Below, piece by piece: positions 1-10,869 of a DNA stretch of 64,000 nt. Made by a program: the position numbers and the translations under genes. Below the pieces are notes generated by a model. That model did not search any database and was not told the DNA's origin. It saw only the letters and a list, made by a program, of their open reading frames with translations. This stretch comes from Plazaster borealis (lineage: Eukaryota; Echinodermata; Asteroidea; Forcipulatida; Labidiasteridae): assembly GCA_021014325.1 (NCBI GenBank), contig CM037459.1, positions 16,208,501-16,272,500 on the forward strand. Direction: 5' to 3'. How positions within the stretch are numbered: the first letter of the stretch is position 1; each line of letters opens with the position of its first letter.

Positions 1-561
1 CCTTTTCACACTATCGACCTTCGATCCATGTCGAACCTTATCCGGATAGGGTCCGTGTTGGTTCGGTAAAATTTCAACACGAATACAAACAGCTTCGCTT
101 TCACACTAGCTCTGCGCGAAATCAGCTTTTTGGTTACACGTGTAACTTTCAATCCGGATATTGTGCGACCGTTTCACACTGCATGGTCTTACACGAATCG
201 AAGCAGGACGCGTCGCGGCGCGAGTGGTTGCGTGGTGGCGCGTAGTAATGCATACTGACGCGGCGCCTTTTGTACGCGGTTTTTCTTTACGCGCTGGACA
301 ACTGCAGTGTGCGAATGGCATCACCCACGCTCAACACGGATCGAAAATTAACCTGGAGGTGTTCACACTACGGCTTTCGATCCGTGTTCGACACAGATAG
401 AGATTTATCAACCCACCTCCCGGGCAGGGTTGGTTTCGACACGGATAAAGCGCCATATCCGGATCGACACCGTGTTGAAAAGTTGTAGTGTGAAAAGGTC
501 AGCGCACATTATCCGGATCGTATCCGTGTCCAACACGGAGATTTTTTGTAGTGTGAAAAGG
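1..561. mobile_element. MITE-like DNA transposon (TIR CCTTTTCACACTA)
   Basis: The window starts at CCTTTTCACACTA, and the exact inverse TAGTGTGAAAAGG ends at 561, giving 13-bp terminal inverted repeats around a 561-bp non-coding body. Inside, the same motif recurs (about 486-499 and near 362), together with many copies of a CGGATC/GATCCG/CACGGAT motif in both orientations, as expected of subterminal transposase-binding arrays. No protein is recognisable, so the element is non-autonomous. The left target duplication is cut off by the window edge, so the superfamily cannot be assigned. Confidence 0.65.
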
Positions 562-1040
562 CCTATAGTCACTGAAGTTAAGAAACATTTAATTGTGTCC
601 CTAATTCTGGAAGACTTACATGGTCAAAAATATACAGTGAACCTTTTTGTGTGGAAATTAAATAACAGGTGAACATTGACCTTTGATATTTCCACTGTCC
701 CATGGGACTCACAATGAGAAGATGTATAAAGTATAGTTGTTCATTTAGCCCTTCTGGAGTTCACTCATGTGACTTCACCTGGATGACATCAGGGAAGCTT
801 TTTGAATGAAACCCAATAAAATACACTTCTACAATCATGACTGGTAAAAATAATGTTGTTTTCTCTTTAGGATGTCCTAAACAAGGAAAAGATGTTAACT
901 TGCTTTTTACATGACGGCTAATGAAATTATTGTGATAACATACAAACTTTCATTAAGTACTAGTCATCTACAGAGCAATACTCAGTTGGTCAATCTTCTT
1001 CTTTCGCATGATCTCTGGACCAAGGTGAACATTGTATTTA
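562..1040. other. Intergenic or intronic sequence, nothing recognised
   Basis: AT-rich DNA with no convincing open frame, repeat or motif. It lies between the MITE and the LINE tail. Confidence 0.5.
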
Positions 1041-1044
1041 ATGT

Positions 1045-1700
1045 ATTTAAATAGGTAATTTGGTAACTTGAAGCCATTTGACAGTGTGCTGGTCGAGGTC
1101 TATGAGTCCCTGCTCGCCTTTTCGGTGATCAGAAGTAAGGGTAGTCACAAATGATGTGGCTGATGGTTTGTGGGCTGACACAATGACACAGATTTGAGCT
1201 GGTAGCTCTGATGCTGTGGAGGAATGAGGCGTTACGGCCCCAGCCATGCAGTTCTGAGACGATTGAGTTGGACCCGGGCCCCAGGAGGAAGATCCCAGCC
1301 TGTAGGTCTCAAGGGTGCAGTTGGAATGAATTCATGGAGTCGTGTTGAGGATGTTGACCAGGCTTACTTCCATCAATTCAAGGTCCATGATGGGGAAAGC
1401 TTGAGGGTTAGTGGTGATGATGTGGAGTGCTTCTGAGGCAAAGTGCTTGCGGTTCAGCCTGCTGCTGATTTGTGGATCAAAGATGAGCTGTCTGGATTAA
1501 GGCCTTTCTGAGGAAGTTTTGCAGACATGAAATCACAACGAATGTTTGGTGGAGCAACAGAGAGGATGGGAAGGTTGTCTGTTGGCGTGGGTTTTATGGA
1601 TCCAGATACTAGATGCATGGCATCGTTTAAGACTGAGTCAACTGACTTTGTGTGAGTGCTGTGGCTCCATGCTGGGCTGCATACAAAAGATTCATACACA
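1045..1700 (-). pseudogene. LINE reverse-transcriptase tail, decayed
   Basis: On the minus strand, fragments in more than one frame resemble the C-terminal end of LINE polyproteins. SGSIKPTPTDNLPILS (about 1570-1610) matches the common GCLRPTPTDHLPVL-type motif. Further on, a Cys/His-containing stretch followed by a KWLQVTKLPI-like end matches the usual ...ATGL.. terminus. Frameshifts and stops make it non-functional. Only the 3' part of the element is present, as is typical of 5'-truncated LINEs. The clade cannot be fixed from this stretch. Confidence 0.5.
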
Positions 1701-1837
1701 CACCCAACACATTACGGTATATATCATGTATAAAATGTGTTTGAGGTGTGTATGTACAGGTAGTGTCACCTTACTTAGAAAACTTTTACCAAGCCAGAAA
1801 ATAATTGCTTCTACGTATAGTACTTTTTTCCCTGTAA

Positions 1838-1945
1838 TTTTTTTTTTTTTAAAGATAAATTATAAATTTATAAGATACGTATAATACTTTTTTCCCTTAA
1901 AAAAAAAAAAAAGAGAAAAAAAGATAAATTATAAATTAGTATAAG
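1838..1945. repeat. A/T-rich low-complexity tract with short duplication
   Basis: Homopolymer T (about 1839-1851) and A runs (about 1900-1920) flank two near-identical copies of AAAGATAAATTATAAATT (1851-1868 and 1920-1937). Confidence 0.7.
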
Positions 1946-1949
1946 ATTT

Positions 1950-2745
1950 GCACTTTTGTTGCTTTAGCTCATTCAACTCGAATCATGAGTTTTTGGTTAT
2001 CGGTAGTCAGTGATCAACTGAAAAGGTCACTGTTTGTGTCTACGGTAGAGGCAGTACTTCTGTATGAAGCCGAGACCTGGGCCCTTTCTCAAACCTTGGC
2101 TTAGGCTCAGGCTTGGGCTCCATCTCCACGTCCCCATTTTGAAGCCTGTACCAAATTGAGGCTCTGGATTCGGCTTCAAAGTTGAGGCTCCGTTTTCGGC
2201 CAAAAAACAGAGCCACACGAAGCCAATGGAAGAGGTAGCTTTGCACAGGCTTCGTGACGTAATGTTGACCTAACGTTGACCTCCAGTTTTGACATCACGT
2301 GGTACATTAGGTGACAGAGGTGCAAAAACTGAACAATTTGTTATCGTCTGCTAAAATTGAATACGTTGTTTTATCAAAACTCGTAATCAAAAGACCCAGG
2401 ATGGAGAAGTGGTAATAGTACGGAAAAGATTTTCAGTGTAAGTAATTATTTGTAAGCAGCTCAACCTTTTCTCACAGTCACAGTCAGTGAATTTGTCATT
2501 TATTTTCTTTATCGTCTGCTTGCTGACTGTCATGACTGTACTATAAACCCATGTCAACGACAGATTGTTATTAACTTATTGTCGGTAACGTCGTACAGTT
2601 GCCCACTAACTATCACAACTCACTGACTCTAGGTAATTGAAGTAATGTTATTATAATGACACATCGACATTTGAACCAGCTCACCACAAACAATTACAGA
2701 GGCCTAAGATGGAGAAGTCTCTGTTACACCAGGATGCTGCTTATG
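1950..2745. other. Intronic or intergenic DNA without recognised genes
   Basis: Short open frames here (about 60 codons on the minus strand at 2027-2246) look like chance frames over a GGCTCAGGCTTGGGCTCC-like imperfect repeat. No family is recognised. Confidence 0.4.
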
Positions 2746-2749
2746 GCCC

Positions 2750-3065
2750 TGATTATCTCATGGCAGGATCACATGAGGAATGTAGACCTCTACACTGGTA
2801 TGCCAAAGGTGTCAGAATAGATCCATGATCGCCGTCTCAAGCTTGCAGGGCACTGCGTCCATCACCTGGAGCTTGCTGCTAGCCCAGTCGTTCTCTGGAA
2901 GCCCAGATGAGGCACAGCCTCACATGGGAGAAGATGTTCCTGCTTCATGACATGCTGAAATGGGACACCATGTTCGCCAATGCAGAGGAGCTGCATTCCT
3001 GCATGCTGGACAGGGACATCTGGACCAAGATCACTGAGCAGGCTCGAGCTGCCTATGGATATTAT
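2750..3065 (+). pseudogene. LINE polyprotein C-terminal remnant
   Basis: The plus strand in shifting frames reads RRLKLAGHCVHHLELAA near 2830-2880, then LDRDIWTKIT near 3010-3035. This is the order seen at the end of many LINE ORF2 proteins (a RRLRLAGHC..R block, a W.P..G..RGRP block, then DR..W). Stop codons and at least one frameshift interrupt it. It is a 5'-truncated dead copy of a different LINE from the one at 1045-1700. Confidence 0.55.
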
Positions 3066-3109
3066 TGATTGATATTCTTGTTGTATGAATCTGCCTGTCA
3101 GTAGCAATA

Positions 3110-3270
3110 TTTGATACAAGTTTCAAGTTGATACAATGTTTTCATTGTTTAGCTTGTTCAACTGGAACAGTGTCATAATTATTTTTGTATATGAACCTGC
3201 TTGTCAGTGGCATATTTTGATACAAGTTTCATGTCAATACATCACATTTTATCATTCAGTGATCTTAGCT
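3110..3270. repeat. Dispersed repeat, one of several copies
   Basis: The block with GTTCAACTGGAACAGTGTCA followed by TAATTAT and then GATACAAGTTTCA occurs here twice in tandem-like order, and again at about 56660-56990 (GCTCATTCAACTGGAAACAG). A shorter piece lies near 1958. It is non-coding. Confidence 0.55.
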
Positions 3271-3274
3271 TCAG

Positions 3275-4045
3275 TGGTTGTTAAATTGTGTTTCTTCGTA
3301 CCTAGTTGAAGATGCATGGTTTCTGTTGTTGTTACACACATACCTGTGTTCTTTGCAACAACACATTACAGTTGCTCAAGGAGCAGAAACTTAAAACACT
3401 GTAGTTTTAACACTGTAATTTCTATTGCCTCCTTGTGACAAACAGAGGATACTGTTTATCATATAATAGCAAAATTAAACCTTAGTTGAGTAAACTGTTG
3501 ACCAGTCAGAGAGCTGATCAACAAATCGTTTATTAGCAGTTCATGCCAAGAATCTCAGTGTGACATATATAAAACAAATATAGGATGTATTTTATTCATA
3601 CAATAAAGAATGCCATCACATGTTAAAAATCTGGACCGTTCCATTCTCGAGGCGAAGCTGGAGCGGTTATGTCCACGCAGGAAGAAAAATTCGCATTGGA
3701 ATACACACTCTGAGAAGCGTTACTCAGATTCAAATGTTTTGGGGAATAAAAAGTGATATATTTTTCCATAACCACAGTACTTCAAAGCTTCATGTTGTTC
3801 TGAATACATGGTTATTCAATTAAAAGCTTGTTACGAACAGTGTCAATTATAAAGGAATCAACTTATAAACTAGAATACATAACAATTGTTCTCTAGTGCA
3901 GAGATCTTTCTGCACCAGGAGTTTAATGTTTGGACAGAGATGATTCACTAGTAATATCCATTATCATTACATTACTATCATTGTTATTAACAGACAAAAA
4001 GCATAACACAAAATTATCTTTTGGGGTTTTCATGAGACAGTTTAA
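3275..4045. other. PIK3C3 intron, nothing recognised
   Basis: AT-rich sequence directly after the kinase exon donor at 4051 (minus strand). I looked for the C-terminal Vps34 exon here and did not find it. Confidence 0.5.
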
Positions 4046-4050
4046 TTTAC

Positions 4051-4379
4051 CTCCTTAAATGCAGAAATGCTGTGTAACAAAGTTTGCGGAAATCCTGATA
4101 TTGTTGACTGGCAGCACCTCCCATTCCTTCCACCATTTCTTTGCTGAGTTTCATTGGAGGTGGAAGGGGTTTAGGATCTCTGCCCAGTATGTAGCCAAAA
4201 TCCACATGAAAAAGTTTACCGGTTTTTGTGAGAAGAAGATTATCTAAGTGTCGATCACCAACTCCTAAAAGGTAAGTTATAACACAGTAGCCAGCGCAGC
4301 TCTTGACGTATGTGTCCATAACATCTTGGTTAATTCCATATGGAGTAGATTCATTGGGACTGTATCGCCGGAAAAAGTT
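4051..4379 (-). CDS. PIK3C3: PIK3C3 (Vps34) exon, kinase catalytic and activation loops
   Basis: This exon encodes about 109 residues of the class III phosphatidylinositol 3-kinase catalytic domain. The enzyme makes PI3P on endosomes and autophagosomes in complex with Vps15 and Beclin-type subunits. The catalytic loop [12 protein letters not shown], the [12 protein letters not shown] activation segment and the [16 protein letters not shown] stretch are all visible and almost identical to vertebrate Vps34. The exon starts after an AG acceptor (pyrimidine-rich tract at 4380-4388) with [11 protein letters not shown]. It ends at a GTAAAT donor inside an Arg codon (LHLRR), leaving phase 2. The upstream junction is phase 0, matching the exon at 5969-6103. 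No breaks are seen. The C-terminal exon (the YSNLILNLF region in vertebrates) was not found in positions 1-4050 and probably lies outside the window. Confidence 0.95.
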
Positions 4380-4735
4380 CTAAAAAAGATGCAACACAAA
4401 CAAGAAGTATTATGATTAATATGAAAATCTTTTAAATTGATTTAACTGAAGGATAATGATGTGATCCTTCCATCTTTTTTAGGGAATAACAGTATGAGGA
4501 ACCAGTTTTCACTGCATGGTAATAACCTTGGTTAGTGGCTCGCAGCTGTTAATAGACCAAGCCAAAGGCGATGTCGACTTACAGCAACCAGCAACCAACC
4601 AAGGTCAGTACACTCACATTCCAAGGTCCTCACACTGTTATTACTATTCATAAATACCTTTGACAGAAAAGTTGTAAAAATTATGAGAATTTGTGGGGGG
4701 TTTTTTCGCCAATATTTTTTAGAACTGTTCCATTT

Positions 4736-4930
4736 ATATTATATTTGGTTTTACCCCTACACAGATGTGTGTAAAGCACTGTATACTCAGTACTTTCTCG
4801 AGTCCTGTGAAAAACATCCGCAGGCATATTACTCGGGTGGGATTCGAACCCACGACCTTTGCCATTCTACTGGAGCAGATGTCTTACCAACTAGACCACC
4901 GAGATGTAGGGGTAAAACCAAATATAATAT
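4736..4930. repeat. Perfect 25-bp inverted repeat enclosing a tRNA-like head
   Basis: 4736-4760 and 4906-4930 are exact reverse complements (25 bp, containing GGTTTTACCCCTAC / GTAGGGGTAAAACC). The 145 bp between them contain the tRNA-like sequence described separately. The structure resembles a foldback element or a SINE that has acquired an inverted arm. Confidence 0.7.
4842..4910 (-). tRNA. tRNA-like sequence (SINE head or tRNA pseudogene)
   Basis: On the minus strand there is a good A box (GGTGGTCTAGTTGGTAAGAC) and a B box in a perfect T arm (GTGGGTTCGAATCCCAC). The D stem (GTC/GAC) and T stem (5 bp) pair. The acceptor stem pairs over only about five positions (CTCGG/CCGAG). The anticodon arm does not form a normal 5-bp stem with a 7-base loop. 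This fits a tRNA-derived SINE head or a decayed tRNA gene better than a working tRNA. The amino acid cannot be assigned. Confidence 0.6.
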
Positions 4931-5049
4931 TCTTTATCCCCAATTCAAATTTAACATCCATTACAAATGTTCCATTCATGTTCAAGGGCCATTCTTTAGG
5001 CTTTTTAATTTTTGTGTGGCACCTGGTGGAACTGTCGCACAGGTGTAGT

Positions 5050-5960
5050 TACACTCGCCAAAACATCGCCCTAGTTCAAGATGGCAGAATACGTGCATGT
5101 CAATCCAGGTTTTCCCAAGCTCAATATATTAATTATTACTAGAGGAGTATGAGGTAGTAAAACAAATATAACATGGTATATTTTGAGTGGACAGTCAATA
5201 TTAGTTCCCCTCGGCATTGGAAGTTCGACTGTCAACCCTCAAACCATAATATATTTGTACATTAACATACCCCCACTCTCCAATTAGTAATATTAGCTAA
5301 CAGCTGAGAGAAAAGAATGATGGCTCTGAAATGGTAAAAAATACCTCAAACACTGTTGACAGTATTGCTTCTCTTAATAAATTTGTTAACGCCTTTCCGC
5401 CAATTTTTGTGTATTCTTATTGTTATTTATCAAGATGATCTTGAATGGGGAGTTGTGCAATGGGTCATGTTTAATAATTTTTCATTATGAGTTTATTGTG
5501 GAATTTCCATGCTTTCAATACCGATTAATTTCTTACTGTAATTAACCAATGTTTTTAGCAATTTATCAATGTATCTTTTAGGTTATTTATTTATTTCATG
5601 ATTGTTATACACTTGTGTACATTGAATGGAATGAGCACAATAAATTATTATTATAAAATAAGATTAAGATAAATACACTCCAAAACCCTGAACTACTGGT
5701 ACATTTAGTTCAAATGAGACTTTATCTGAGCATATATTTGATACAGCCTTCCATAACAACACAGGATGACGGATCAAAATCATACTTAATCCCCAAGGAA
5801 TGTGGCCGCCTTCCAGTCAACTGGCTCTATCTACGTGTACTGAATTTTTAAGATATAGCTGTAACAATAATCAAACACAATCAGCAGATCTCAACAAATC
5901 AGACTCTATTAAACTCTCCTTGAGATTAAATTAAAATTGCAAACATATATAAGTGATACA
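5050..5960. other. PIK3C3 intron, nothing firmly recognised
   Basis: AT-rich intron. The stretch at 5580-5665, ending in AATAAATTATTATTATAAAATAAG, could be a LINE or SINE 3' tail but has no coding support. Confidence 0.4.
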
Positions 5961-5968
5961 GAACTCAC

Positions 5969-6103
5969 CTGTATATTCCCCTCATTAGAAAGAACATCAG
6001 CCACAGGAATTGACTCAATGAACTGTAACATGCCACTCTTGCTACTTGTGGCTAACACTCTATATGGTGTCAACTTCAAGTCAAGATTTTCTTGTCGTAG
6101 TAG
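5969..6103 (-). CDS. PIK3C3: PIK3C3 (Vps34) exon, kinase N-lobe to C-lobe hinge
   Basis: A 135-nt exon of exactly 45 codons, bounded by CAG/CTACTACG and ATACAG/GTGAGT splice sites on the minus strand. It reads [20 protein letters not shown] at its start and ends with [12 protein letters not shown], clearly the Vps34 segment between the ATP-binding region and the catalytic loop. Both ends are phase 0, so it joins cleanly to 29809-30075 upstream and 4051-4379 downstream. The intron to the upstream exon is about 23.7 kb and contains the whole Polinton. The exon is too short to stand out by open-frame length and was found by reading the minus strand. Confidence 0.93.
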
Positions 6104-6109
6104 CTGAAA

Positions 6110-7000
6110 ACAGATAAATATAGCTTATCAGTCTTTAAGCCATCTCATTTCAAATCATAGCATTGGTTCTTGCATGCCAAATTACTGCACTGTGGATGTT
6201 ATGAAAAGGTGAGATAAGTCTCAGGTTGAAATCATTAACTACTTCATTCTTCATAATCCCATGGACCACATCTAAGAACACAACAACAGATAACCCTGTC
6301 TTCATCAGCCAATAACTTCCTGAAAGATAAGACTGAGAAAAGCCAATAAAATTACCACCAAAAAAGATAATGAGAGTCCATGAATAAAAACATGCCACAA
6401 GAGTACTAAAATTCCCAAACATAAAACTATATCACCAGCTGACAATTTAAACATAATTCCATCTACTTGTGGCATACCAACAATGCCTGTAGCGTTCCTC
6501 TTTTTACACATTGAGCTTGTGCTTTAAATGTAACTATTTGCTCTTGCACTCCCAAATCACTTCGGAAGGGGTAACATTGCATGTCCTTTAAAGCTGGCTG
6601 TCAGTACACAAAGGTTTTGCCCGGCGACATGCGCGCGCATCTTGTTACGATTTTCGAATGACGTCAGAGGTCACATCATCTATAAAATTCCTTTTAAGAG
6701 ATGACTTTCATATATATAATGTAGTATAACCATAGAGAATATAATAATACTAATAATAATTTGGAGGCTAATCATCCCTACTCGCAGCTGAAAAGCTGAA
6801 TTGTGAAAGGCTGCGGCTACAACTTGTTTGAGCCACAGGCATGCAAGGGCACCTTTGGCAGCTAGCCACATCGATCCATATACAGAGCATGGAGCACAGC
6901 CAGAGATTGAAACTGTTTGATTTTTCCGGAGGGAGGAAAACCAGAGGGTCCGGAGAAAAGCCTTCATGGCATAGGATAAAACCAATGCACAACTCTACTC
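6110..7000. other. PIK3C3 intron, nothing recognised
   Basis: Short minus-strand frames (6150-6511, 6680-6992) show no family resemblance and look like chance. No repeat structure seen. Confidence 0.4.
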
Positions 7001-7010
7001 ACATATGGTC

Positions 7011-7960
7011 TTAGCCAGGATTCAAATTAGGGACACATTGGTGAGATGTGATTGCTTTTACGCACCAGCCACCCTTGCCACCAATAGAATAACTATTCTT
7101 GATGACCGTAGCTGGGGTAGCATGCTCAAATGCTTTTTCGTTGATGTATGGTCTGATACAGGCAATGTTTAGCAAGTGATAGTGAAGTCTGACAGAGTGT
7201 TGACACATAACGATCCATTTTAAGTGCCAAATCAAGCTCCACACCGAGACTTTCTGCAGATGATGTTGGGTGAATAGAGATGTCAGAAATTGTGAGAGTG
7301 AATTGGATAAATGCTGCTGGGACTGTGGGCAAGAGACAACAAGGAATTCAGTTTTGTCAAAATTAAGCTTCAACATGATTAACATAATCCATTTCTGCAG
7401 GTGTTCAATGCAGTTTGACAGAGTATAAAGAGCATGGTCTACGGATTCAGTGCTTTTTGCTTTTAGGATCAAATACAACGTACAGCATGACATCTGCATA
7501 CGAGTGACAACTCACACCTTCATACAGTCCGATAATTTCTGACACTGGACGCGTGTTCATGCTGAAGGGTTGAGGCCCGATAACTGTTCCTTGAGGAACT
7601 CCATATTCCAGACACCGTGAATCAGACAGTTCACAGGTGACTTTGCATCTGCTTGTGCAACCTGAGATATATGAAGCAAACCAGGAATTAGCTGTGCCTG
7701 AGAGGCCAAATTCTTCAGAAAGTCGATCAAGCAAAATTGTATGCTGTGAAGTCGTTGATATGCTGACTGAAAGTCATTATTGAGCTCATTGAGTTCCAGG
7801 TGCTGTAGAACCTGACCAAGAGCCACTTTTTAAACAATTATGGACAGAAATGGCAGATTTGAAACTGGTCGGTAGTTCTTCAAGTTATCCTGATAAAGGT
7901 TAGCCTTCTTAATTAGAGGTGTGACAGGAAGTCACCAGATTCCAAGGATGAGGGTCGAGT
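7011..7960 (-). pseudogene. CR1/L2-type LINE reverse transcriptase remnant
   Basis: The minus strand carries scattered reverse-transcriptase pieces in three frames. MLDRLSEEFGLSGTANSWFA (about 7675-7734) matches the LL..L...GI.G....W..SYL block, and YGVPQGTVIGP (about 7595-7630) is the Gly-Val-Pro-Gln-Gly palm motif. A degraded YAD.. box follows (SYADVMLY, about 7485-7510), and then NFDKTEFLV (about 7345-7375) resembles the N..KTE.L motif after the active site. Frameshifts separate all of these. Order and spacing fit a non-LTR reverse transcriptase. It lies in the same intron as the Polinton. Confidence 0.7.
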
Positions 7961-8289
7961 GAGCACAACTTGTTTTGGGATGACATGAAAAGCTTGCAAA
8001 CTTCATCTCCAGTTACAAAATCAAATTTTGAAAATTCAGTGATACTTGAAGTAGAATCTCCGGTATGATGATCTCTGTTTGATTCTATCTACATGACCAT
8101 CAGATGAGGAAGCAGCAGATGAGAGAGTCTCCCTTATTTTAGCTACTTTCTGCAAACAGTAAGTAGCAAATCTGTTAGAAAGATCTTTTGCACAAGCATG
8201 ATACATGGGCTGGCAGGATTGTTGAAGATCTGTTCAGGAGTATGTTTGATATGCACAGGAAAAACAAAGTAAAGAAGGACATATTTTGT

Positions 8290-8445
8290 GTGTACACTCG
8301 GGACATGCAGTGCGAGGGGAGGTGCTTTGTTTTTGTTCAGCAGAGTTGCTTGTGCATGCGCATTGTAAATGCATTTGTAGGTATCGGAGGTGACGTATTT
8401 TCTGTAATAGAATTGGGGAATCCCAGAGCGACCTGGCTGCAGGCG
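8290..8445. repeat. Solo terminal fragment of a DIRS-type element
   Basis: The sequence from about 8305 (CAGTGCGAGGGGAGGTG) through GGAGGTGACGTATTTTCTGT (8386-8405) to AATAGAA matches the right inverted terminus of the DIRS element at 48128-52495 (compare 52380-52495). No coding region accompanies it, so it is a remnant or solo end. Confidence 0.6.
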
Positions 8446-8749
8446 AAGTAATCCTAAAACTTTAACTCTGTCTGCGCAAATTAAGAAGATAAAGAAAAAT
8501 AAATCATCTGGGGCCCAAATCAGCTATCTGTATGCTCCAGATGAAACGATAAAAGACAGAAAATGTGGGGGCCATCAACTAAATGAGTGATTGACAAGTG
8601 TGCTAGGCCAATCCATGCTGTACTACCTTGGAGGCGCAGCCTCTAAATGCTCAAGGGCAGAACAATTACAAATTGTGCAAAGCGATACCAAATTACTGCT
8701 GCTTGGATCAAAGCAAACAGAACTTAGCTCTGTTATTAGGACTCTATGA

Positions 8750-9757
8750 CCCCGTTTACACTAGATCCAGAAAGCCATATCAGACCAGGTTCAGATCCGG
8801 CAATGTGGATTAACGGCTAGTGTAAACGCAAAAATGCCGAATCAGACCCAGTTCAAGATCCGGCAATTTTAATCCACCTTTCGAGGAGGGTTGAATCTGG
8901 CAATTGGTGGATCAGATCCGGCAAAGTGGATCCCAAATACAAGTGTAAACGCAAAGGTGGATCAGACCCCGCAATTCGATGTGGTCTTTTCCGGTTTGCT
9001 ACGAATGGCGCGCTTTTTTCTTGTGCTTTGCTGGGACAACCCTCGCTGTTTATATTTTTGTGCGTGTCTTCGTTGTTGTGTCATGCACGGTGCACATGGA
9101 CTGTGCGTGTGTGAAACGTTTTGTCGCTTTCAGCGTACCTTTATACATACATCGTCACGCTCGGAGCTTGACTAAGTTGTAGCTGTATTTTTTTAATTTT
9201 CCCATGTCTTTCTACCTCCATGGTCGTTGTTTATATCCGTATCATCTTTCCAACTCAATTAATTCATGGTTTCTACCTCCATGATTGAACGTTGCGATCT
9301 GTAAAAGCTGGAGCCTTGATTTTTTTTTCCTACACACATACCCGATCTCGCGGGAATTTCCCTTGCACCTACGTTTCCACTGCCGTACACGCCGTTCCTT
9401 CATCCCCTCCTAATAATAAAGTATAGCACACTGGGAGCAAGCACATCCGCAGGATCGATGTGATGAATACTACGGGATGGCAGCGCTGTGGAAAATACAT
9501 TGCTTTTTAGTGAGTTTTCTTGTAATTGTATATTCCTTAAACTGATTTTAATGTTTCAATGTTTTTGAATTGAATTGAAAATATGGCGCGCTGTTATTCT
9601 GACCTTTGATCTGTTCCACGTAACCTGAGCTCTACATCCGGTCCAAAAGTGGGAGCCGGATCAAGCACTAGTGTAAACGCGACACGGGATCTTGATCTGC
9701 GGTCGTAAAAAAATGCCGGATCTCACTCCACCTTTCCTTGACATAGTGTAAACGCGG
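8750..9757. mobile_element. Non-autonomous DNA transposon (TIR CCCCGTTTACACTA)
   Basis: The left end CCCCGTTTACACTA (8750-8763) is matched by TAGTGTAAACGCGG (9744-9757), an imperfect 14-bp terminal inverted repeat around 1,008 bp. Near both ends are many copies of GATCCGGCA-like motifs, and further partial ends (CTAGTGTAAACGC at 8817-8829, AGTGTAAACGC at 8941-8951 and 9669-9681) suggest nested or repeated subterminal ends. The interior has no transposase. It resembles the MITE at 1-561 in organisation but not in terminal sequence. No clear target duplication. Confidence 0.6.
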
Positions 9758-9825
9758 TGTATGTTGGGGTCCCCTGTCTTCAATTAACTAACAAAAGGGT
9801 TAGGTGTTAAATGCCACTCCACAGT

Positions 9826-9932
9826 AGTGAGGGTAGGCTCTAAGAGCAAATACTTACCTGTAAAGCAAACACTACATTTGCATTAATCTTTATGCCTGCA
9901 GGAAAAGTGCTAAGTATTTTACAAACAATAGT
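9826..9932. repeat. DIRS-type inverted terminus (family of 53182-53330)
   Basis: GCAAATACTTACCTGTAAAG, then TACATTTGC, ATGCCTGCAGG, GCTAAG.ATTTTACA.ACAAT and AGTGCCC, follows the same order as at 53214-53305, so this is the same terminal repeat family. It borders the reverse-transcriptase fragment at 9980-10860. Confidence 0.65.
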
Positions 9933-9979
9933 GCCCCAAAGGTCAAGTGAGAGACCCAGAAAGGTGGGGACATGTGAAG

Positions 9980-10860
9980 GTATTGGGTGAGACTTTTTCG
10001 GTATTTATAATGAACCCGAGGTCGAACGTGAGGTGCCAAGTAAGTTTACGGGGTGCCTCCTTTGCCTTTCAAAATTGTCCCATGAAAAGCCAGTCGTCGA
10101 GGTACATGAAAATCATGATCATGATCAAAATCATGATCCGAGTGAACACCCAGGGCGAAGTGGGAAGCCTGAACGGGAGCACTACATCATTATAAAGGGT
10201 ACTGTTGTACATGAAGCATAAGAATTTGAGGTGCTCCAGCCTGATTGGAATGTGTAACTACGCATCCTTCAGGTCAGGGCTCGCCACCAACACTGTTGTG
10301 ACGAATGATTCTAGTGTTGTACTTGTATTTCCCTGGGGAAACGCTTCAGACGATAAACGGGTTTAGGGGTTTCAGGTTCAGAATTAAACACCATACGCCA
10401 GCCTCCTTCTGGGGACGAAGAAGGTTGACATTGCCCCCTGTGCGGGGACGATATGCACTGCTTGCTTCAGAATGAGGGAGCCGATTCCTTCATTGAGGGA
10501 GCGGCACTTTGCTGTGTTGGATGGCACTGGTGTCATCCGAATGAGCATGTCCAATGGGGGGTGTTGAAGAATTTGAGTGCATAGCCACAGAATATTGTCT
10601 TGATCAACCACCAGTCAGAAGTAACCTGAGTCTAGGACTCCAAAAAGTCCTGAAGGCAGCTCCCGTGGGTCCAACTGCGAGAGGCCTCCTGGGGATCAGG
10701 AACTCACTTGTGCCACGCCCCGGTTGTTGTCCGGGAAAGGACTTGCGGGAAGCGTGAGCCACCCGCACTATCGGTGCCACCACGAAAATTGCCACGGGCA
10801 GATTTCTGTGGTTGGCGTCAGGGAATCCCAAAAGAAATCTGCTTCTTTGACTGACTTGCA
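9980..10860 (-). pseudogene. DIRS-type reverse transcriptase fragment
   Basis: On the minus strand, frames around 10384-10611 and 10604-10831 carry DIRS RT pieces: ALNEGIGSLIL-like and STFFVPRR, then in another frame LILNLKPLNPF, the conserved substrate-grip block. Near 10100-10130 HVPRRLAFHG stands where related elements have YLDDWLI.G, so the active-site box is degraded. The recombinase that should follow is missing between here and the terminus at 9826-9932, so the copy is deleted as well as frameshifted. Confidence 0.6.
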
Positions 10861-10869
10861 GCCATGTTC

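Noticed and set aside
3275..4045. The last PIK3C3 coding exon
   Set aside because: No translation resembling the YSNLILNLF...FAQYW region was found.
4683..5142. Plus-strand frames of 121 and 125 codons over the tRNA-like sequence
   Set aside because: They are accidental frames through a SINE head and its inverted arms.
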